From the NCBI RefSeq assembly GCF_005048205.1, contig NZ_SUMF01000009.1:1-64000 (forward strand): a stretch of 64,000 nucleotides of DNA, given 5' to 3'. Position 1 is the stretch's first letter. Each line of letters opens with the position of its first letter. The notes beneath the pieces were generated by a model, which was not told the origin of the DNA, did no database searches, and worked only from the letters and a program-made list of their open reading frames with translations. The translations under genes and the position numbers were made by a program. This DNA is from Chitiniphilus eburneus. Lineage in GTDB: Bacteria > Pseudomonadota > Gammaproteobacteria > Burkholderiales > Chitinibacteraceae. This document shows, piece by piece, positions 8,748 through 17,176 of the stretch.

Positions 8748-9822
8748 ATGACCGCAACCCAGAACGCTGTGCCGGCTGCGCCGGAATCCCTGTCGCCCGC
8801 CACCGTGGGCGAAACGTTGCGCTGCGTGGCGCTGGGGCTGCGCGACAGCCTGCATCCCCGCCTGCTGCTAGGGCGTGTCGTCACATGTTTCACGACAGCG
8901 TTCGGTGCAGTTCGGGATGCCGCGCCAGGAGCTGGGCGCGCGGCGGTATGGATACCGCAAGCGGCCAGCGACGCCGCGCGGCGCCCGAAATGCACCGAAC
9001 CCGCAGGGCTGGGCCGAAAAAACACCATCCACTGCGTTGCACGCCTTGCCAATAACCGGTTATTGGCTGCGTCGCGCGCCTGATGCCTGGTGCTTTTTCG
9101 GCCCAGCGCTGCCGCGAAACATGTGGCGACACGCCCTAGTGTCGCTCGGCGCGTGGCTGCTGGCATTGCTGGCGATGCTGTCGATCTACCTGCTGGCCTG
9201 GACGCCCCTTTCCAACGGCATGCAGCGGCTTGCCCGGTTCATGATCCTGGGGCTGCCGGGATACTTCGGCTGGTCTCCCGATCCCCAGGGCTGGCTGGCG
9301 CACTGGATACAGGGCGCCGAGGCGCTGCTGGGCTACGGCCTGATGGGGGCCGCCTTCTTGCTGGGCCTGATGCTGCTGGCGCGGTTGATGCTGGAGCTGG
9401 TGTTGATGGGCGCCGTGCAGCGGCATGTGCTGCGGCGGTATCCGGCGCTGTCCGACAGGGTGCAGAGGCCATGGCGCGTCGATCTGCGGGATCTGGTCGG
9501 CAATGTGTCCACGCTGGTGATCGGCAGCCTGATCTGCCTGTGCATTCCCGTGGTGGGTGGCTTGCTGATGATCGCGCTCAACGCTTATCTCAACGTGCGC
9601 GGGCTGGTCAACGATGCCTTCGACGGCGTGGCCTCCGAGGCCCTGTAACGGCAGTTCATCCGCACCCGGCGGCCCCAGATGCTGTTGCTGGGGCTGGCGC
9701 TGGGCGTGGTGATGCTGATTCCCTTCCTGGGCCTGATCACGCCGGGGCTGCTGGGCAGCAGTGTCTGCCATCTCGGCTATCGCTGGCTGGGACAGCAGCC
9801 ACCGGGCCAATCCGGCGCATGA
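8748..9822 (+). pseudogene. EI24/CysZ-like inner membrane protein gene, disrupted by a MITE and a nonsense codon
   Basis: The N-terminal part (MTATQNAVPAAPES..., 8748-8870) is in one frame and the rest (VSLGAWLLALLAMLSIYLL..., from 9139) in another. Between them lies a 268-bp insertion (the MITE plus one TA copy). Deleting 8871-9138 joins CTG-CTA to GTG-TCG in frame, giving a hydrophobic protein of the EI24 (etoposide-induced 2.4) / CysZ type with several membrane helices. A second lesion is an in-frame TAA at 9646-9648 (GAG GCC CTG TAA CGG CAG), after which homologous sequence RQFIRTRRPQML continues to TGA at 9820-9822. With two independent lesions the gene is probably dead. The family comprises small multi-spanning membrane proteins; CysZ members transport sulfate, but I cannot say that this one does. 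Confidence 0.85.
8871..9136. mobile_element. 266-bp MITE-like element, copy 2 (inside the EI24-like gene)
   Basis: Flanked by exact TA duplications (8869-8870 and 9137-9138) with near-perfect inverted ends starting GGGCGTGTC. The centre contains the perfect 18-bp palindrome CCAATAACCGGTTATTGG. There is no transposase gene, and the open frames crossing it are not protein-like. Because the host gene is recognisable on both sides, this copy shows the target duplication directly. Confidence 0.92.
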
Positions 9823-9847
9823 AAAAGCCCCCGTTGACGGGGGGCTT
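9822..9847 (-). terminator. Terminator downstream of the GH18 chitinase
   Basis: Hairpin AAGCCCCCG/CGGGGGGCTT; read on the minus strand it is followed by TTTTT, 40 bp beyond the chitinase stop codon. Confidence 0.8.
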
Positions 9848-9886
9848 CCACTACAGGCCAGCTGGAGCGGCCGGCCTTGCAACCGC

Positions 9887-11443
9887 TCAGTTGCAGCTAC
9901 CCAGATCCTTCCAGACGCCCCACTCGCCCGATTGCGCGGGATTGTCGCCCTGGGTCCACCACTTGTTCTGATAGTTGTGGCCGTTGTAGCTCACCTTGGT
10001 ATTGGCGGCCGCGTAGACGCTGCTGGTATTCCAGGCCGCGGCGCATGTGCCGGCCGGCGTCGGGGTCACCGGTGTCGGGGTCGGTGTCACCGGTGTGGGC
10101 GTCGGGGTGACCGGCGTCGGAGTCGGCGTGACCGGAGTCGGCGTGGGGGTCACGGGCGTCGGTGTCGGCACGGTACCGCTGCATGCGCCCACGTCCTTCC
10201 ACAGGGTGGGGCTGGCGGCCGGGTTCCAGTTGGTGCCGGCATAGGCGGTATGGCTGACCTGCGCCTGATAGTTGCGCCCGTTGTAGGTCACCAGCGCGCC
10301 GACGCTGTAGGTGCTGCCCTCGGCCCAGGCGCCATAGCAGCTTCCCGGTGTCGGGGTGGGGGTGACCGGCGTCGGGGTCGGCGTGACCGGGGTGGGCGTG
10401 GGGGTGACCGGTGTCGGGGTCGGGGTCACCGGCGTGGGCGTCGGGGTCGGCGAGGTGCCGCCGCTGCCAGCCGCCTTGAAGATGTTGTAGAAATCGAAGT
10501 TGGCGGTGTTGACGCGGCTGTACTCGCCATAGCTGCCCGAGCCGATGCGGTCACGCTGGAACGACCACCACGCGATGCGGCCCAGCCCCTTTTGCTGCGC
10601 GAACGCGGTCAGCGTCTGCGCGTCGGCCAGGGTGAACACTTCGGTGGAGATATCGTTCTGGCCGATCATCGGCGTCACGCCGATCATGGCCCACAGTTCG
10701 GCATCGGTCTTGGTGGGGAAGATCGGCTTGATCTGCGAGAACAGCGACGTGGCCGCCTGGACCGCCAGATCGCCCATCTTCTTGCCATTGGAAATGCTGC
10801 TGCCGTAGTCCATGGCCATGACGTTGACGAGATCGACGCGCACCCCCGCCTGCGCCGCCGAGCGCACGACCGCCACGCCCGGGCTGGTCAGCCCGGTCGG
10901 CAGCACCGGCAGCGTGAACGAGACGAACAGGTCCGGATACTTGGCCTGCAACTGCTTCAGCGCACTGTTGCGGGTGTTGTTGAGCGCGGTATTGGAAAGC
11001 TGGCCGCCCTCCACATCGAAGTCCACGGAGCGGATGTTGTGGCGCTGGATCATGCCTTCGATCATCGCCACCATCTGGTCCACCGAACACACGGCCTCCA
11101 CGTAGGTGCCGGCGGCGCCACCGAAGGACATGACCACGCGGCCCCCGCCGCGGCTGAAGTTGGCGATATCGTCCTTCATCGTGCCGTCGAGCAGGTTGTT
11201 GCCGCTGCCGTCGTTGGAAATGTCGCAACTGCCGTTCTTGGCGATGGTGAAGGCCAGTGTCACGCCCTTCATGCCCAGTTGCTGCTGGGCACTGGCGAGC
11301 GTCGGCGCGGGATACGACGTATCGCCGCCGTACCACATCTCGAAATACGGGGCGATTTCGGTGGCGCTGGAAACGCCGCATGCCATGACGATGGCCGCCG
11401 TAAGGGCCTTGAGGCCGAACGGTTTCTTGCTGTTGTTGCTCAT
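9887..11443 (-). CDS. Secreted GH18 chitinase with two C-terminal CBM5/12 modules
   Basis: 518 residues from ATG (MSNNSKKPFG), preceded by GGAG; longer upstream starts would bury the signal peptide (about 1-28). The GH18 barrel covers about 30-325, with the catalytic signature DFDVE (Asp141, Asp143, Glu145 as proton donor). Two chitin-binding CBM5/12 modules follow (about 372-422 and 468-518, the latter with NKWWTQGDNPAQSG), separated by linkers of repeated PTPTPVT. It hydrolyses beta-1,4-GlcNAc chains outside the cell and is probably exported through the type II system partly encoded at 34079-38156. The catalytic domain resembles the shorter bacterial chitinases that lack the insertion domain. 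It shares CBM and linker sequence with the chitinases at 17177 and 24340, but here the modules come after the catalytic domain. The repetitive linker DNA makes exact linker length prone to change. Confidence 0.92.
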   Translation of the reverse strand: MSNNSKKPFGLKALTAAIVMACGVSSATEIAPYFEMWYGGDTSYPAPTLASAQQQLGMKGVTLAFTIAKNGSCDISNDGSGNNLLDGTMKDDIANFSRGGGRVVMSFGGAAGTYVEAVCSVDQMVAMIEGMIQRHNIRSVDFDVEGGQLSNTALNNTRNSALKQLQAKYPDLFVSFTLPVLPTGLTSPGVAVVRSAAQAGVRVDLVNVMAMDYGSSISNGKKMGDLAVQAATSLFSQIKPIFPTKTDAELWAMIGVTPMIGQNDISTEVFTLADAQTLTAFAQQKGLGRIAWWSFQRDRIGSGSYGEYSRVNTANFDFYNIFKAAGSGGTSPTPTPTPVTPTPTPVTPTPTPVTPTPTPVTPTPTPGSCYGAWAEGSTYSVGALVTYNGRNYQAQVSHTAYAGTNWNPAASPTLWKDVGACSGTVPTPTPVTPTPTPVTPTPTPVTPTPTPVTPTPTPVTPTPAGTCAAAWNTSSVYAAANTKVSYNGHNYQNKWWTQGDNPAQSGEWGVWKDLGSCN

Positions 11444-12004
11444 GCTGTACTCCATCCTTGTTGTCTGTCCGGATGCCGGGGCGGCGTTGTTTCGCGAGGG
11501 CCGCCCGGGCAATGGCCGCCGAAGCGGCCGCCTACCCGTCGCCGGCGTCCAGCGCCGGGCGATGGCATTACAGCAATCGACTAACAACTTGTAAAATAAG
11601 CGGATGCTTGCCTTCCACTACCTGAAAACACCCTGTCCGGCATTGGCGGGGCGAGAGCGACGGCAGGCGCTGGGCACACGCGATCCGGCACCCGCCGCTT
11701 TGTAAAAACTGCATTGCTTGCAATGCCAGCAAATTCAGGCATTCGCAGCCTGTCGTGGCTGGATCGGGCTGCCCGGGCACGCCGGCGATGCCACGGGCGG
11801 GGAGGGTGGGGCCGGCGCGTTCGGCCGGTCGCATGCGCGGGGCGGCATGTAGACGGCAGTGGTCACGAGGGAGACGGGCGGCGCCGCGAAAACGGCGGCG
11901 GCCGACAGCAGCCGAACCCCACCCCCGGCCCGCGTGCGACGCGTTTGGGTTCGTCACAGTGGTGGCGGTATCCTAGTGGCCCATCCCACAACGAGGTATC
12001 CGTC
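11444..12004. other. 561-bp intergenic region upstream of the chitinase
   Basis: No convincing gene. It must hold the chitinase promoter (minus strand) and that of the DUF2185 gene (plus strand). An inverted repeat GCATTG-CTTG-CAATGC lies at 11711-11726. A locally AT-rich stretch (11569-11605) is the best promoter candidate for the chitinase. Confidence 0.5.
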
Positions 12005-12340
12005 ATGGCCAAGCAATACACGATCGCCCCGCAGGATATCCGCCCGCTCGCCACCGGCCACGGCCTGTGCGTCGCCACCGATCTCATCCTCATGGAAGGC
12101 CACCCGGTCGGCTATATGGTGCGCGAAGAGCCTGAAGACGACGAAGACAGCGGCTGGCGCTTCTTCGCCGGTAGCGAGGACGACCGCTATATCGACAATC
12201 CCAAGCATTTCAGCCTGCTGGACGTGAACGTGCTCGCCAACTACGACCAGTCCATCATCCCGCTGCTGGAATCGCCGATCGGCGCCGCTTTCGACAAAGG
12301 CGACGATGGCGTGTTCTACGACGTGAGCGACGACGACTGA
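12005..12340 (+). CDS. DUF2185 (Imm33-like) domain protein
   Basis: 111 residues (MAKQYTIAPQDIRPLATG...), acidic, ending in DVSDDD. The core (residues 15-75, LCVATDLILMEGHPVGYMVRE, then DSGWRFFAGSEDD and DNPKHFSLLDVNVLANYD) matches the DUF2185 family, which is annotated as an immunity-like fold in some genomes. No toxin gene is adjacent, so an immunity role is not supported here. It lies 16 bp before the cysteine hydrolase gene and may be cotranscribed with it. Confidence 0.75.
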   Translation: MAKQYTIAPQDIRPLATGHGLCVATDLILMEGHPVGYMVREEPEDDEDSGWRFFAGSEDDRYIDNPKHFSLLDVNVLANYDQSIIPLLESPIGAAFDKGDDGVFYDVSDDD

Positions 12341-12356
12341 GCCAGGGGAACCCGTC

Positions 12357-13157
12357 ATGTCCGGTACGCTGCACCTGCTGATCATCGACCCGCAGAACGA
12401 CTTCTGCGATATCCCTGGCGCCGCCTTGCCGGTTCCCGGCGCCAGCGCCGATCTCGGCCGCGTGGCCGCGCTGATCGAACGCCTGGGCTCCCGCATCGAC
12501 CAGATCCACGTCACGCTCGATACCCATCATCCGATCGACATCGCCCACCCTGGCTGGTGGTGCGACGCGGCGGGGGCCGCGCCGCCGCCGTTCACCGTCA
12601 TCAGCGTGGCCGATGTCGAAACCGGCGTCTGGCGCGCGCGCGATCCGGCGCGGCAGCCGCGGAGCTTGAATTACGTGCGGGCGCTGGCCGCGCGCGGGCG
12701 CTATCAACTGGTTGTCTGGCCGGAGCATTGCCTGCTCGGCGGCTGGGGGCATTCGGTCGAGCCCCGGCTGTTTGCCGCACTGGGCGGCTGGGCGCGGCGC
12801 GAGCTAAAGCAGGTCAACTACGTGCAGAAGGGCATGAACGAAGCGACCGAACACTATTCGGCGATCCAGGCCGAGGTGCCGGACGAGGGCGACCCGCACA
12901 CGCTGCCCGACCCGCGCTGGATCGCGCGGCTGGCCGAGGCCGATACGCTGCTGGTGGCGGGCGAGGCCCTGTCGCACTGCGTGGCCGCCACCGTGCGCGA
13001 CCTGGCGGACCTGCTGGGGCCGGCGCAGATCGGCAAGCTGGTCCTGCTCAGCGATTGCGCCAGCCCGGTGCCCGGCTTCGAGGCACTCGGCGAGCGCTTC
13101 CTCGCGGACCTGACCGCGCGCGGCATGAAGCTGACGCGCGCGGCGGCATGGTGCTAG
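12357..13157 (+). CDS. Isochorismatase-family cysteine hydrolase (nicotinamidase-like)
   Basis: 266 residues. The family triad is visible: Asp11 in IIDPQNDFCD, a lysine in NYVQKGMN, and the catalytic cysteine in ALSHCVAATVRDL. Nicotinamidases of this fold convert nicotinamide to nicotinate, but other amidases share it. The bifunctional NadM-Nudix gene lies 114 bp downstream, which supports a role in NAD salvage or turnover. It is longer than E. coli PncA. The stop TAG (13155-13157) coincides with the insertion site of a short MITE derivative; the pre-insertion sequence also reads TGC TAG, so the protein end is unchanged. Confidence 0.8.
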   Translation: MSGTLHLLIIDPQNDFCDIPGAALPVPGASADLGRVAALIERLGSRIDQIHVTLDTHHPIDIAHPGWWCDAAGAAPPPFTVISVADVETGVWRARDPARQPRSLNYVRALAARGRYQLVVWPEHCLLGGWGHSVEPRLFAALGGWARRELKQVNYVQKGMNEATEHYSAIQAEVPDEGDPHTLPDPRWIARLAEADTLLVAGEALSHCVAATVRDLADLLGPAQIGKLVLLSDCASPVPGFEALGERFLADLTARGMKLTRAAAWC

Positions 13158-13213
13158 GGCGTGTCATCCCGAACTGCGCCGAACGCTGTCGTAAAACACT
13201 TGATGACACGCCC
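13157..13213. mobile_element. 57-bp internal-deletion derivative of the MITE
   Basis: The left end GGGCGTGTCAT is joined to the last 46 or so bases of a full element (CCCGAACTGCGCCGAACGCT...), flanked by TA (13155-13156 and 13214-13215). It can fold into a short hairpin between the cysteine hydrolase and nadM genes. Confidence 0.85.
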
Positions 13214-13271
13214 TAGACCGATTCACCTGGCGCCCGGCGGTTGCCGGCATTGAACTGAACACAGGAAAGGC

Positions 13272-14303
13272 ATGACTTCCCAGGCATTCGACACCCTGGT
13301 CTTCATCGGCCGCTTTCAGCCGTTTCACGATAGTCACCTGCGCATGGTGCTGGCTGCCCTGGCACAGGCGCGGCAATTGGTGCTGGTGATCGGTTCCAGC
13401 CCCGCGCATCGCAGCGTGCGCAATCCGTTCACGGGCGAGGAACGCCGCGCGATGATCGAGGCCGCCGTCGCCGCCGTGGCGCCGGAGCGTGTGCGTGATT
13501 TGCGTTTCGTGCCGGTGCGCGATTACTACGACGGCGCGCGCTGGGCCGCCGCCGTGCGTCGCGCGGTGGCCGGCGTGGTCGAGCCGGGTGCGCGGGTGGG
13601 GCTGTTCGGCCACCTCAAGGACGACACCACGGGTTATCTGAGCGATTTTCCCGACTGGCCGCTGGTGCACCAGGCCAACTTCAACGGCCTGAGTGCCACG
13701 CCGCTGCGCGAGGCTTGGCTGGCGGGGCACGATGACTGGCGGACGCAGGTGCCACCCGACACGGCCGCATTTCTCGATGCCTTCCAGGCGCGCCCCGAGT
13801 TCGCCGCGCTGCACAGCGAGGCCGATTACCTGGCGGCGCATCGCCGCGCGTGGGCGCTTGCGCCGTATCCGCCGGTGTTCGTGACCGTGGACGCGGTGGT
13901 GAGCTGCCGCGACCATGTGCTGCTGATCCAGCGCGGCGGCCACCCGGCACGTGGCACCTGGGCCATACCGGGGGGCTTTCTCGATCAGCGCGAGCGCGTG
14001 GCCGACGCCGCCGTCCGCGAGCTGATCGAGGAAACACGGCTGGCCGTGCCGCGCGAAACCCTGCTGGCAGTGCGTAGCGCCGGGGTGTTGTTCGATCACC
14101 CCGACCGCTCCATCCGGGGTCGTACCTTGACACATGCGTTCCACTTTTCGCTGCCGCTGGCGGCCCTGCCGGAAATCGCCGCCGCCGATGACGCGATTGC
14201 CGCGCAATGGGTGCCGCTGGCGCAGGTCCGGCAGATGGAAAGCGAGCTGTGCGAGGATCACTTCATGATCCTGGATCGCTTTCTCGGATTGCTGGACGAA
14301 TAG
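13272..14303 (+). CDS. nadM: Bifunctional NMN adenylyltransferase / Nudix hydrolase
   Basis: 343 residues from ATG with AGGAAAGG upstream. Residues about 5-175 form a nucleotidyltransferase domain with the GRFQPFHDSH nucleotide-binding motif and SSPAHRSVRNPF; residues about 200-340 are a Nudix hydrolase with a complete Nudix box (GFLDQRE-x7-RELIEET). Known homologues join nicotinamide mononucleotide to ATP to make NAD and hydrolyse ADP-ribose. The nicotinamidase-like gene immediately upstream supports a pyridine nucleotide salvage unit. Confidence 0.92.
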   Translation: MTSQAFDTLVFIGRFQPFHDSHLRMVLAALAQARQLVLVIGSSPAHRSVRNPFTGEERRAMIEAAVAAVAPERVRDLRFVPVRDYYDGARWAAAVRRAVAGVVEPGARVGLFGHLKDDTTGYLSDFPDWPLVHQANFNGLSATPLREAWLAGHDDWRTQVPPDTAAFLDAFQARPEFAALHSEADYLAAHRRAWALAPYPPVFVTVDAVVSCRDHVLLIQRGGHPARGTWAIPGGFLDQRERVADAAVRELIEETRLAVPRETLLAVRSAGVLFDHPDRSIRGRTLTHAFHFSLPLAALPEIAAADDAIAAQWVPLAQVRQMESELCEDHFMILDRFLGLLDE

Positions 14304-14324
14304 AACGCTACCGTTCCCGACCGC

Positions 14325-15407
14325 TCAGGCGGCCGGATCGTCGCCCTGCCACAGCGGTAGCGTGGGGTCGGTGAGGGGCGGGGCGTCGGCGAAGCGCACG
14401 CCGATACCCAACAGACGTACCGGCCGCGTTCCACGCGGCCACGCCTCGCGCAGCAAGCGCTCGAACACGGCTGCGCCGGGCTGGGCGCAGACGCACTCCA
14501 TCGTGGTCTGCGTGAAGTCGTGATACTTGATCTTCACGAACGCCTTGTGCGGCGGCTCGTCGGGGTCGGTCTTGGTCAGGCGCTGCTCGAAATCGGCCAG
14601 CAGCCGTGGCAACTGGGCCAGGCAGTCATCCAGCGTCGGCAGATCGTGGGGATAGGTGTGCTCCACCGACAGTGACTTGCGGCGACCGTCGCCATCCACC
14701 GGGCGGTTGTCCTGCCCCCGGCACTGGTGGTAAAGCGAGCGTCCCAGCTTGCCGAATCGCGTTGCCAGGGCTTCGAGCGACCATGCCTGGAGGTCGGCAC
14801 AGGTATGCAGCCCCAGTTGCTGCAGGCGTTGCGCTGTCACCTTGCCCACGCCCCACAGCTTGCCCACCGGCAGCGGCCGGATGAAGGCCGCCACATCGTC
14901 CGGCGTGACCACCATCTGGCCGTTCGGCTTATGCCAGTCGCTGGCGATCTTGGCGATCAGCTTGTTGCCGGCGACACCGGCGCTGGCGGTGATACCCACC
15001 TCGGCCTCGATGCGGGCGCGGATCTCGCGGGCGATCAGCGTGGCGCTGCCGTGGCAGGTGGTGCTACCGGTGACATCCAGATAGGCCTCGTCCAGCGACA
15101 GCGGCTCGATCAGCGTCGTGTAGTCGCGAAACACGCGATGCACGGCGCGCGATGCGGCGCGATAGCGTTCGAAGTCGGGCGGCAGCAGCACCAGCGACGG
15201 GCACAGCCGCAATGCGCGCGAGGTCGGCATCGCCGAATGGATGCCGAACGCGCGGGCAGGGTAGTTGCAGGTGGCGATCACGCCACGCCGGTCGGCCGCG
15301 CCACCGATGGCCAAAGGTACGTCGCGCAGCGCCGGGTTGTCGCGCATCTCGACCGAGGCGTAGAAACAATCACAATCGATATGGATGATCTTGCGCGGCG
15401 GATTCAT
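14325..15407 (-). CDS. dinB: DNA polymerase IV (Y-family translesion polymerase)
   Basis: 360 residues with the Y-family signatures DCDCFYASVE (residues about 10-19) and SLDEAYLDVT (about 103-112), helix-hairpin-helix motifs (KLWGVGKVTAQRL) and a C-terminal little-finger domain. It copies damaged templates and is typically SOS-induced. A GTAC-N4-GTTC sequence 33-44 bp upstream of the start resembles the two sites in front of lexA in this window, suggesting LexA control. It converges on nadM with only 21 bp between the stop codons. Confidence 0.95.
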   Translation of the reverse strand: MNPPRKIIHIDCDCFYASVEMRDNPALRDVPLAIGGAADRRGVIATCNYPARAFGIHSAMPTSRALRLCPSLVLLPPDFERYRAASRAVHRVFRDYTTLIEPLSLDEAYLDVTGSTTCHGSATLIAREIRARIEAEVGITASAGVAGNKLIAKIASDWHKPNGQMVVTPDDVAAFIRPLPVGKLWGVGKVTAQRLQQLGLHTCADLQAWSLEALATRFGKLGRSLYHQCRGQDNRPVDGDGRRKSLSVEHTYPHDLPTLDDCLAQLPRLLADFEQRLTKTDPDEPPHKAFVKIKYHDFTQTTMECVCAQPGAAVFERLLREAWPRGTRPVRLLGIGVRFADAPPLTDPTLPLWQGDDPAA

Positions 15408-15439
15408 GCGGACACGGCAACTGGGGAGATAGCGCTATT

Positions 15440-15451
15440 GTACGTTCGTTC
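15440..15451. promoter_or_regulatory. Candidate LexA (SOS) box before dinB
   Basis: GTACGTTCGTTC, i.e. GTAC-N4-GTTC, one base off the GAAC-N4-GTTC palindromes before lexA (62551 and 62585). It lies 33 bp upstream of the dinB start codon, in the expected promoter position. Confidence 0.6.
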
Positions 15452-15570
15452 TATATGCTTGCAAGATTGTTTGCCCGAATGGCCGGAACGGGAACCAATC
15501 GCGACCTGAACCGCACTATGCGCTATGGCTTCGGCAACTGCCCCATCACCGGCGGGCAGGCCCAACCGCC

Positions 15571-16221
15571 ATGACCAAACTCATGAAATACAAGCTCATC
15601 GTCTTCGATTTCGACGGCACGCTGGCCGACTCGTTTGCCTTCTTCGTCCAGGCCACCAATACGCTGGCCGCGCGTTATCGCTTTCGGCCGATTGCCGATC
15701 ATGAGGTGGAGTCGCTACGTGGGTTGCATGCGCGGGCGATGCTGCGGCATCTGGCATTGCCCGGCTGGAAACTGCCCTGGGTGGCCCGCGCATTCAAGCG
15801 GATGATGTCGCGGCAGGCCGATGTGGTGCTGTTCCAGGGCGTGGAGCAGGCGTTGCGCGAATTGCACCTGCACGGCGTACGGCTGGCGCTGGTGACTTCC
15901 AATTCCTATACCAATGTCTGCCGGGTGCTGGGTCCTCGCAACATGGCCTTGCTGGAATACTGTCATTGCGACACCGGCCTCTTTGGAAAGCGCGCCCGAT
16001 TGCGCAGGATTTTGAAAAACAGCGGGGTGGCCCCCCATGAAGCCATTTGCATTGGTGACGAGATACGCGATGGTGAAGCAGCCCGCGATGTAGGCATGGC
16101 ATTCGGCGCGGTCGCCTGGGGATATACCCGCATCCATGCGCTGGCGAAGGATGCGCCCGATGCGATTTTCGCCGATCCGGCCGATCTGGCGGGGCAGTTG
16201 ACCGGCGTGGCCTACAGTTGA
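15571..16221 (+). CDS. HAD-superfamily hydrolase (phosphoglycolate phosphatase-like)
   Basis: 216 residues with the four HAD motifs: [10 protein letters not shown] (nucleophile Asp, residues about 12-21), VTSNS, a lysine in LFGKRARL and [11 protein letters not shown]. The alpha-helical cap of the Gph/PpaX type lies between motifs I and II. Substrate unknown; sugar phosphates, phosphoglycolate or pyrophosphate are possible. An internal ATG at 15583 ([11 protein letters not shown]) is an alternative start. It stands alone between dinB and the DUF1328 gene. Confidence 0.85.
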   Translation: MTKLMKYKLIVFDFDGTLADSFAFFVQATNTLAARYRFRPIADHEVESLRGLHARAMLRHLALPGWKLPWVARAFKRMMSRQADVVLFQGVEQALRELHLHGVRLALVTSNSYTNVCRVLGPRNMALLEYCHCDTGLFGKRARLRRILKNSGVAPHEAICIGDEIRDGEAARDVGMAFGAVAWGYTRIHALAKDAPDAIFADPADLAGQLTGVAYS

Positions 16222-16295
16222 ATCCGCGTGCCGCCTACAGCGGGCATTCGTCGGAAAAATCTAAGCTTCCGGTATCAAACTGCTGGAATGCAATC

Positions 16296-16475
16296 ATGTT
16301 GAAATGGGCACTGGTATTTTTTGCCGTCTCGCTGATCGCGGGGCTGTTCGGGTTCACCGGCATTGCTGCGGGCGCCGCCGCGGTGGCCAAGGTGTTGTTC
16401 TTTATTGCCCTGGCGCTGTTCGTGCTGTGCCTCGTGCTCGGTCTCACCGTTTACAACAAAGTAACAAAGCCGTGA
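16296..16475 (+). CDS. Small DUF1328 (YtjA-like) membrane protein
   Basis: 59 residues ([20 protein letters not shown]...) with two membrane helices (about 4-25 and 30-52) and a glycine/alanine-rich turn, the typical size and pattern of the DUF1328 family. In E. coli such proteins are stress-associated, with no defined biochemical function. Starts further upstream would add a non-homologous leader. Confidence 0.85.
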   Translation: MLKWALVFFAVSLIAGLFGFTGIAAGAAAVAKVLFFIALALFVLCLVLGLTVYNKVTKP

Positions 16476-16518
16476 CAAAGTGGCTTTTTTCGGTTTATTT
16501 GCACCGGAGACTTGAAAG

Positions 16519-16815
16519 ATGAAGCTTTCATCCGTACCTTACAAGGTGGGCGACACCTATGCGCGCGCCCAGGCTGCATTTCAGGATTTACAGGATTCAT
16601 CGATGATCGAAGGCTTGACCCACCCCTCCCAGCTTTTCGTTTCCGAGGAGGAAACGACCTGGCATTCCCTCAAGGCAGAGGAGCAACGCCAGACCAATAA
16701 GCTGATCCAGCGCAACCGCGCCAAACGCGAACTGCACGAACAATTGAAACAAATCGCCGAAGCCCGCGGCTTCACCGTGGAACAACTGGCGGAAGCCTTG
16801 GGCGAACAGGTCTGA
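16519..16815 (+). CDS. Hypothetical protein with a charged helical C-terminus
   Basis: 98 residues, not assigned to a family. The N-terminal half (KVGDTYARAQAAFQDLQDSS) is followed by a long, strongly charged, probably coiled helix (about 50-85, KAEEQRQTNKLIQRNRAKRELHEQLKQIAEARG) and a final FTVEQLAEALGEQV that looks like a small helix-turn-helix or H-NS-like tip. RBS GGAGACTTGAAAG precedes the ATG. Its function cannot be inferred from the context. Confidence 0.6.
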   Translation: MKLSSVPYKVGDTYARAQAAFQDLQDSSMIEGLTHPSQLFVSEEETTWHSLKAEEQRQTNKLIQRNRAKRELHEQLKQIAEARGFTVEQLAEALGEQV

Positions 16816-17176
16816 CCGCCCGTTGTTGAACGCCTGACCCGCAAGTTTCCTGCTTTCCCATTCTGCGATCGCCCTGTTGGTGGATACGGTCACTCGGCCC
16901 GTATTGCAGATGGGGACTAAAAACGTTTATTGAAGCAATTCGGATTGGTTTGCTCGATCCGCAATGACTGCATTGTGGATGATTTGCCACGCCCGTTGTG
17001 GGGGCAATGCTATCGGCCATGTCGTGGCGGCCTGACGGTAATACGGACAGTGCCCCATTATTGTGCATGAATCATGCGGCCATTTATTGGTCGGGCGACT
17101 ATCCCTTCTCCTGATGCTTTCCATTGCTCCCAATTGAAAAGGCCGCCCTGAGGCGGCCTTTCCGATGCAGTGCCGA
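16816..17176. other. 361-bp intergenic region
   Basis: No gene supported. It is AT-richer than its surroundings (for example around 16915-16960) and contains only the GH19 chitinase terminator at its right end. Confidence 0.5.
17137..17162 (-). terminator. Terminator downstream of the GH19 chitinase
   Basis: Stem AAGGCCGCC/GGCGGCCTT; on the minus strand it is followed by TTTTC, about 15 bp beyond the chitinase stop codon. Confidence 0.75.

Noticed and set aside
8875-9648. Intact 257-residue protein starting inside the MITE
   Set aside because: Its first 88 residues are translated MITE sequence; the true gene begins upstream in another frame, so this is the broken EI24-like gene.
10328-10460. 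CRISPR-like short repeats (GTCGGGGTCGG...)
   Set aside because: These are codon repeats for Pro-Thr linkers in the chitinase, with no spacer structure.
9761-11584. 607-residue plus-strand frame opposite the GH18 chitinase
   Set aside because: Low-complexity antisense translation of the PT linkers and chitinase; no protein-like features.
12005-12340. Toxin-immunity locus based on the DUF2185 gene
   Set aside because: No toxin or Rhs/CDI-like gene is adjacent.
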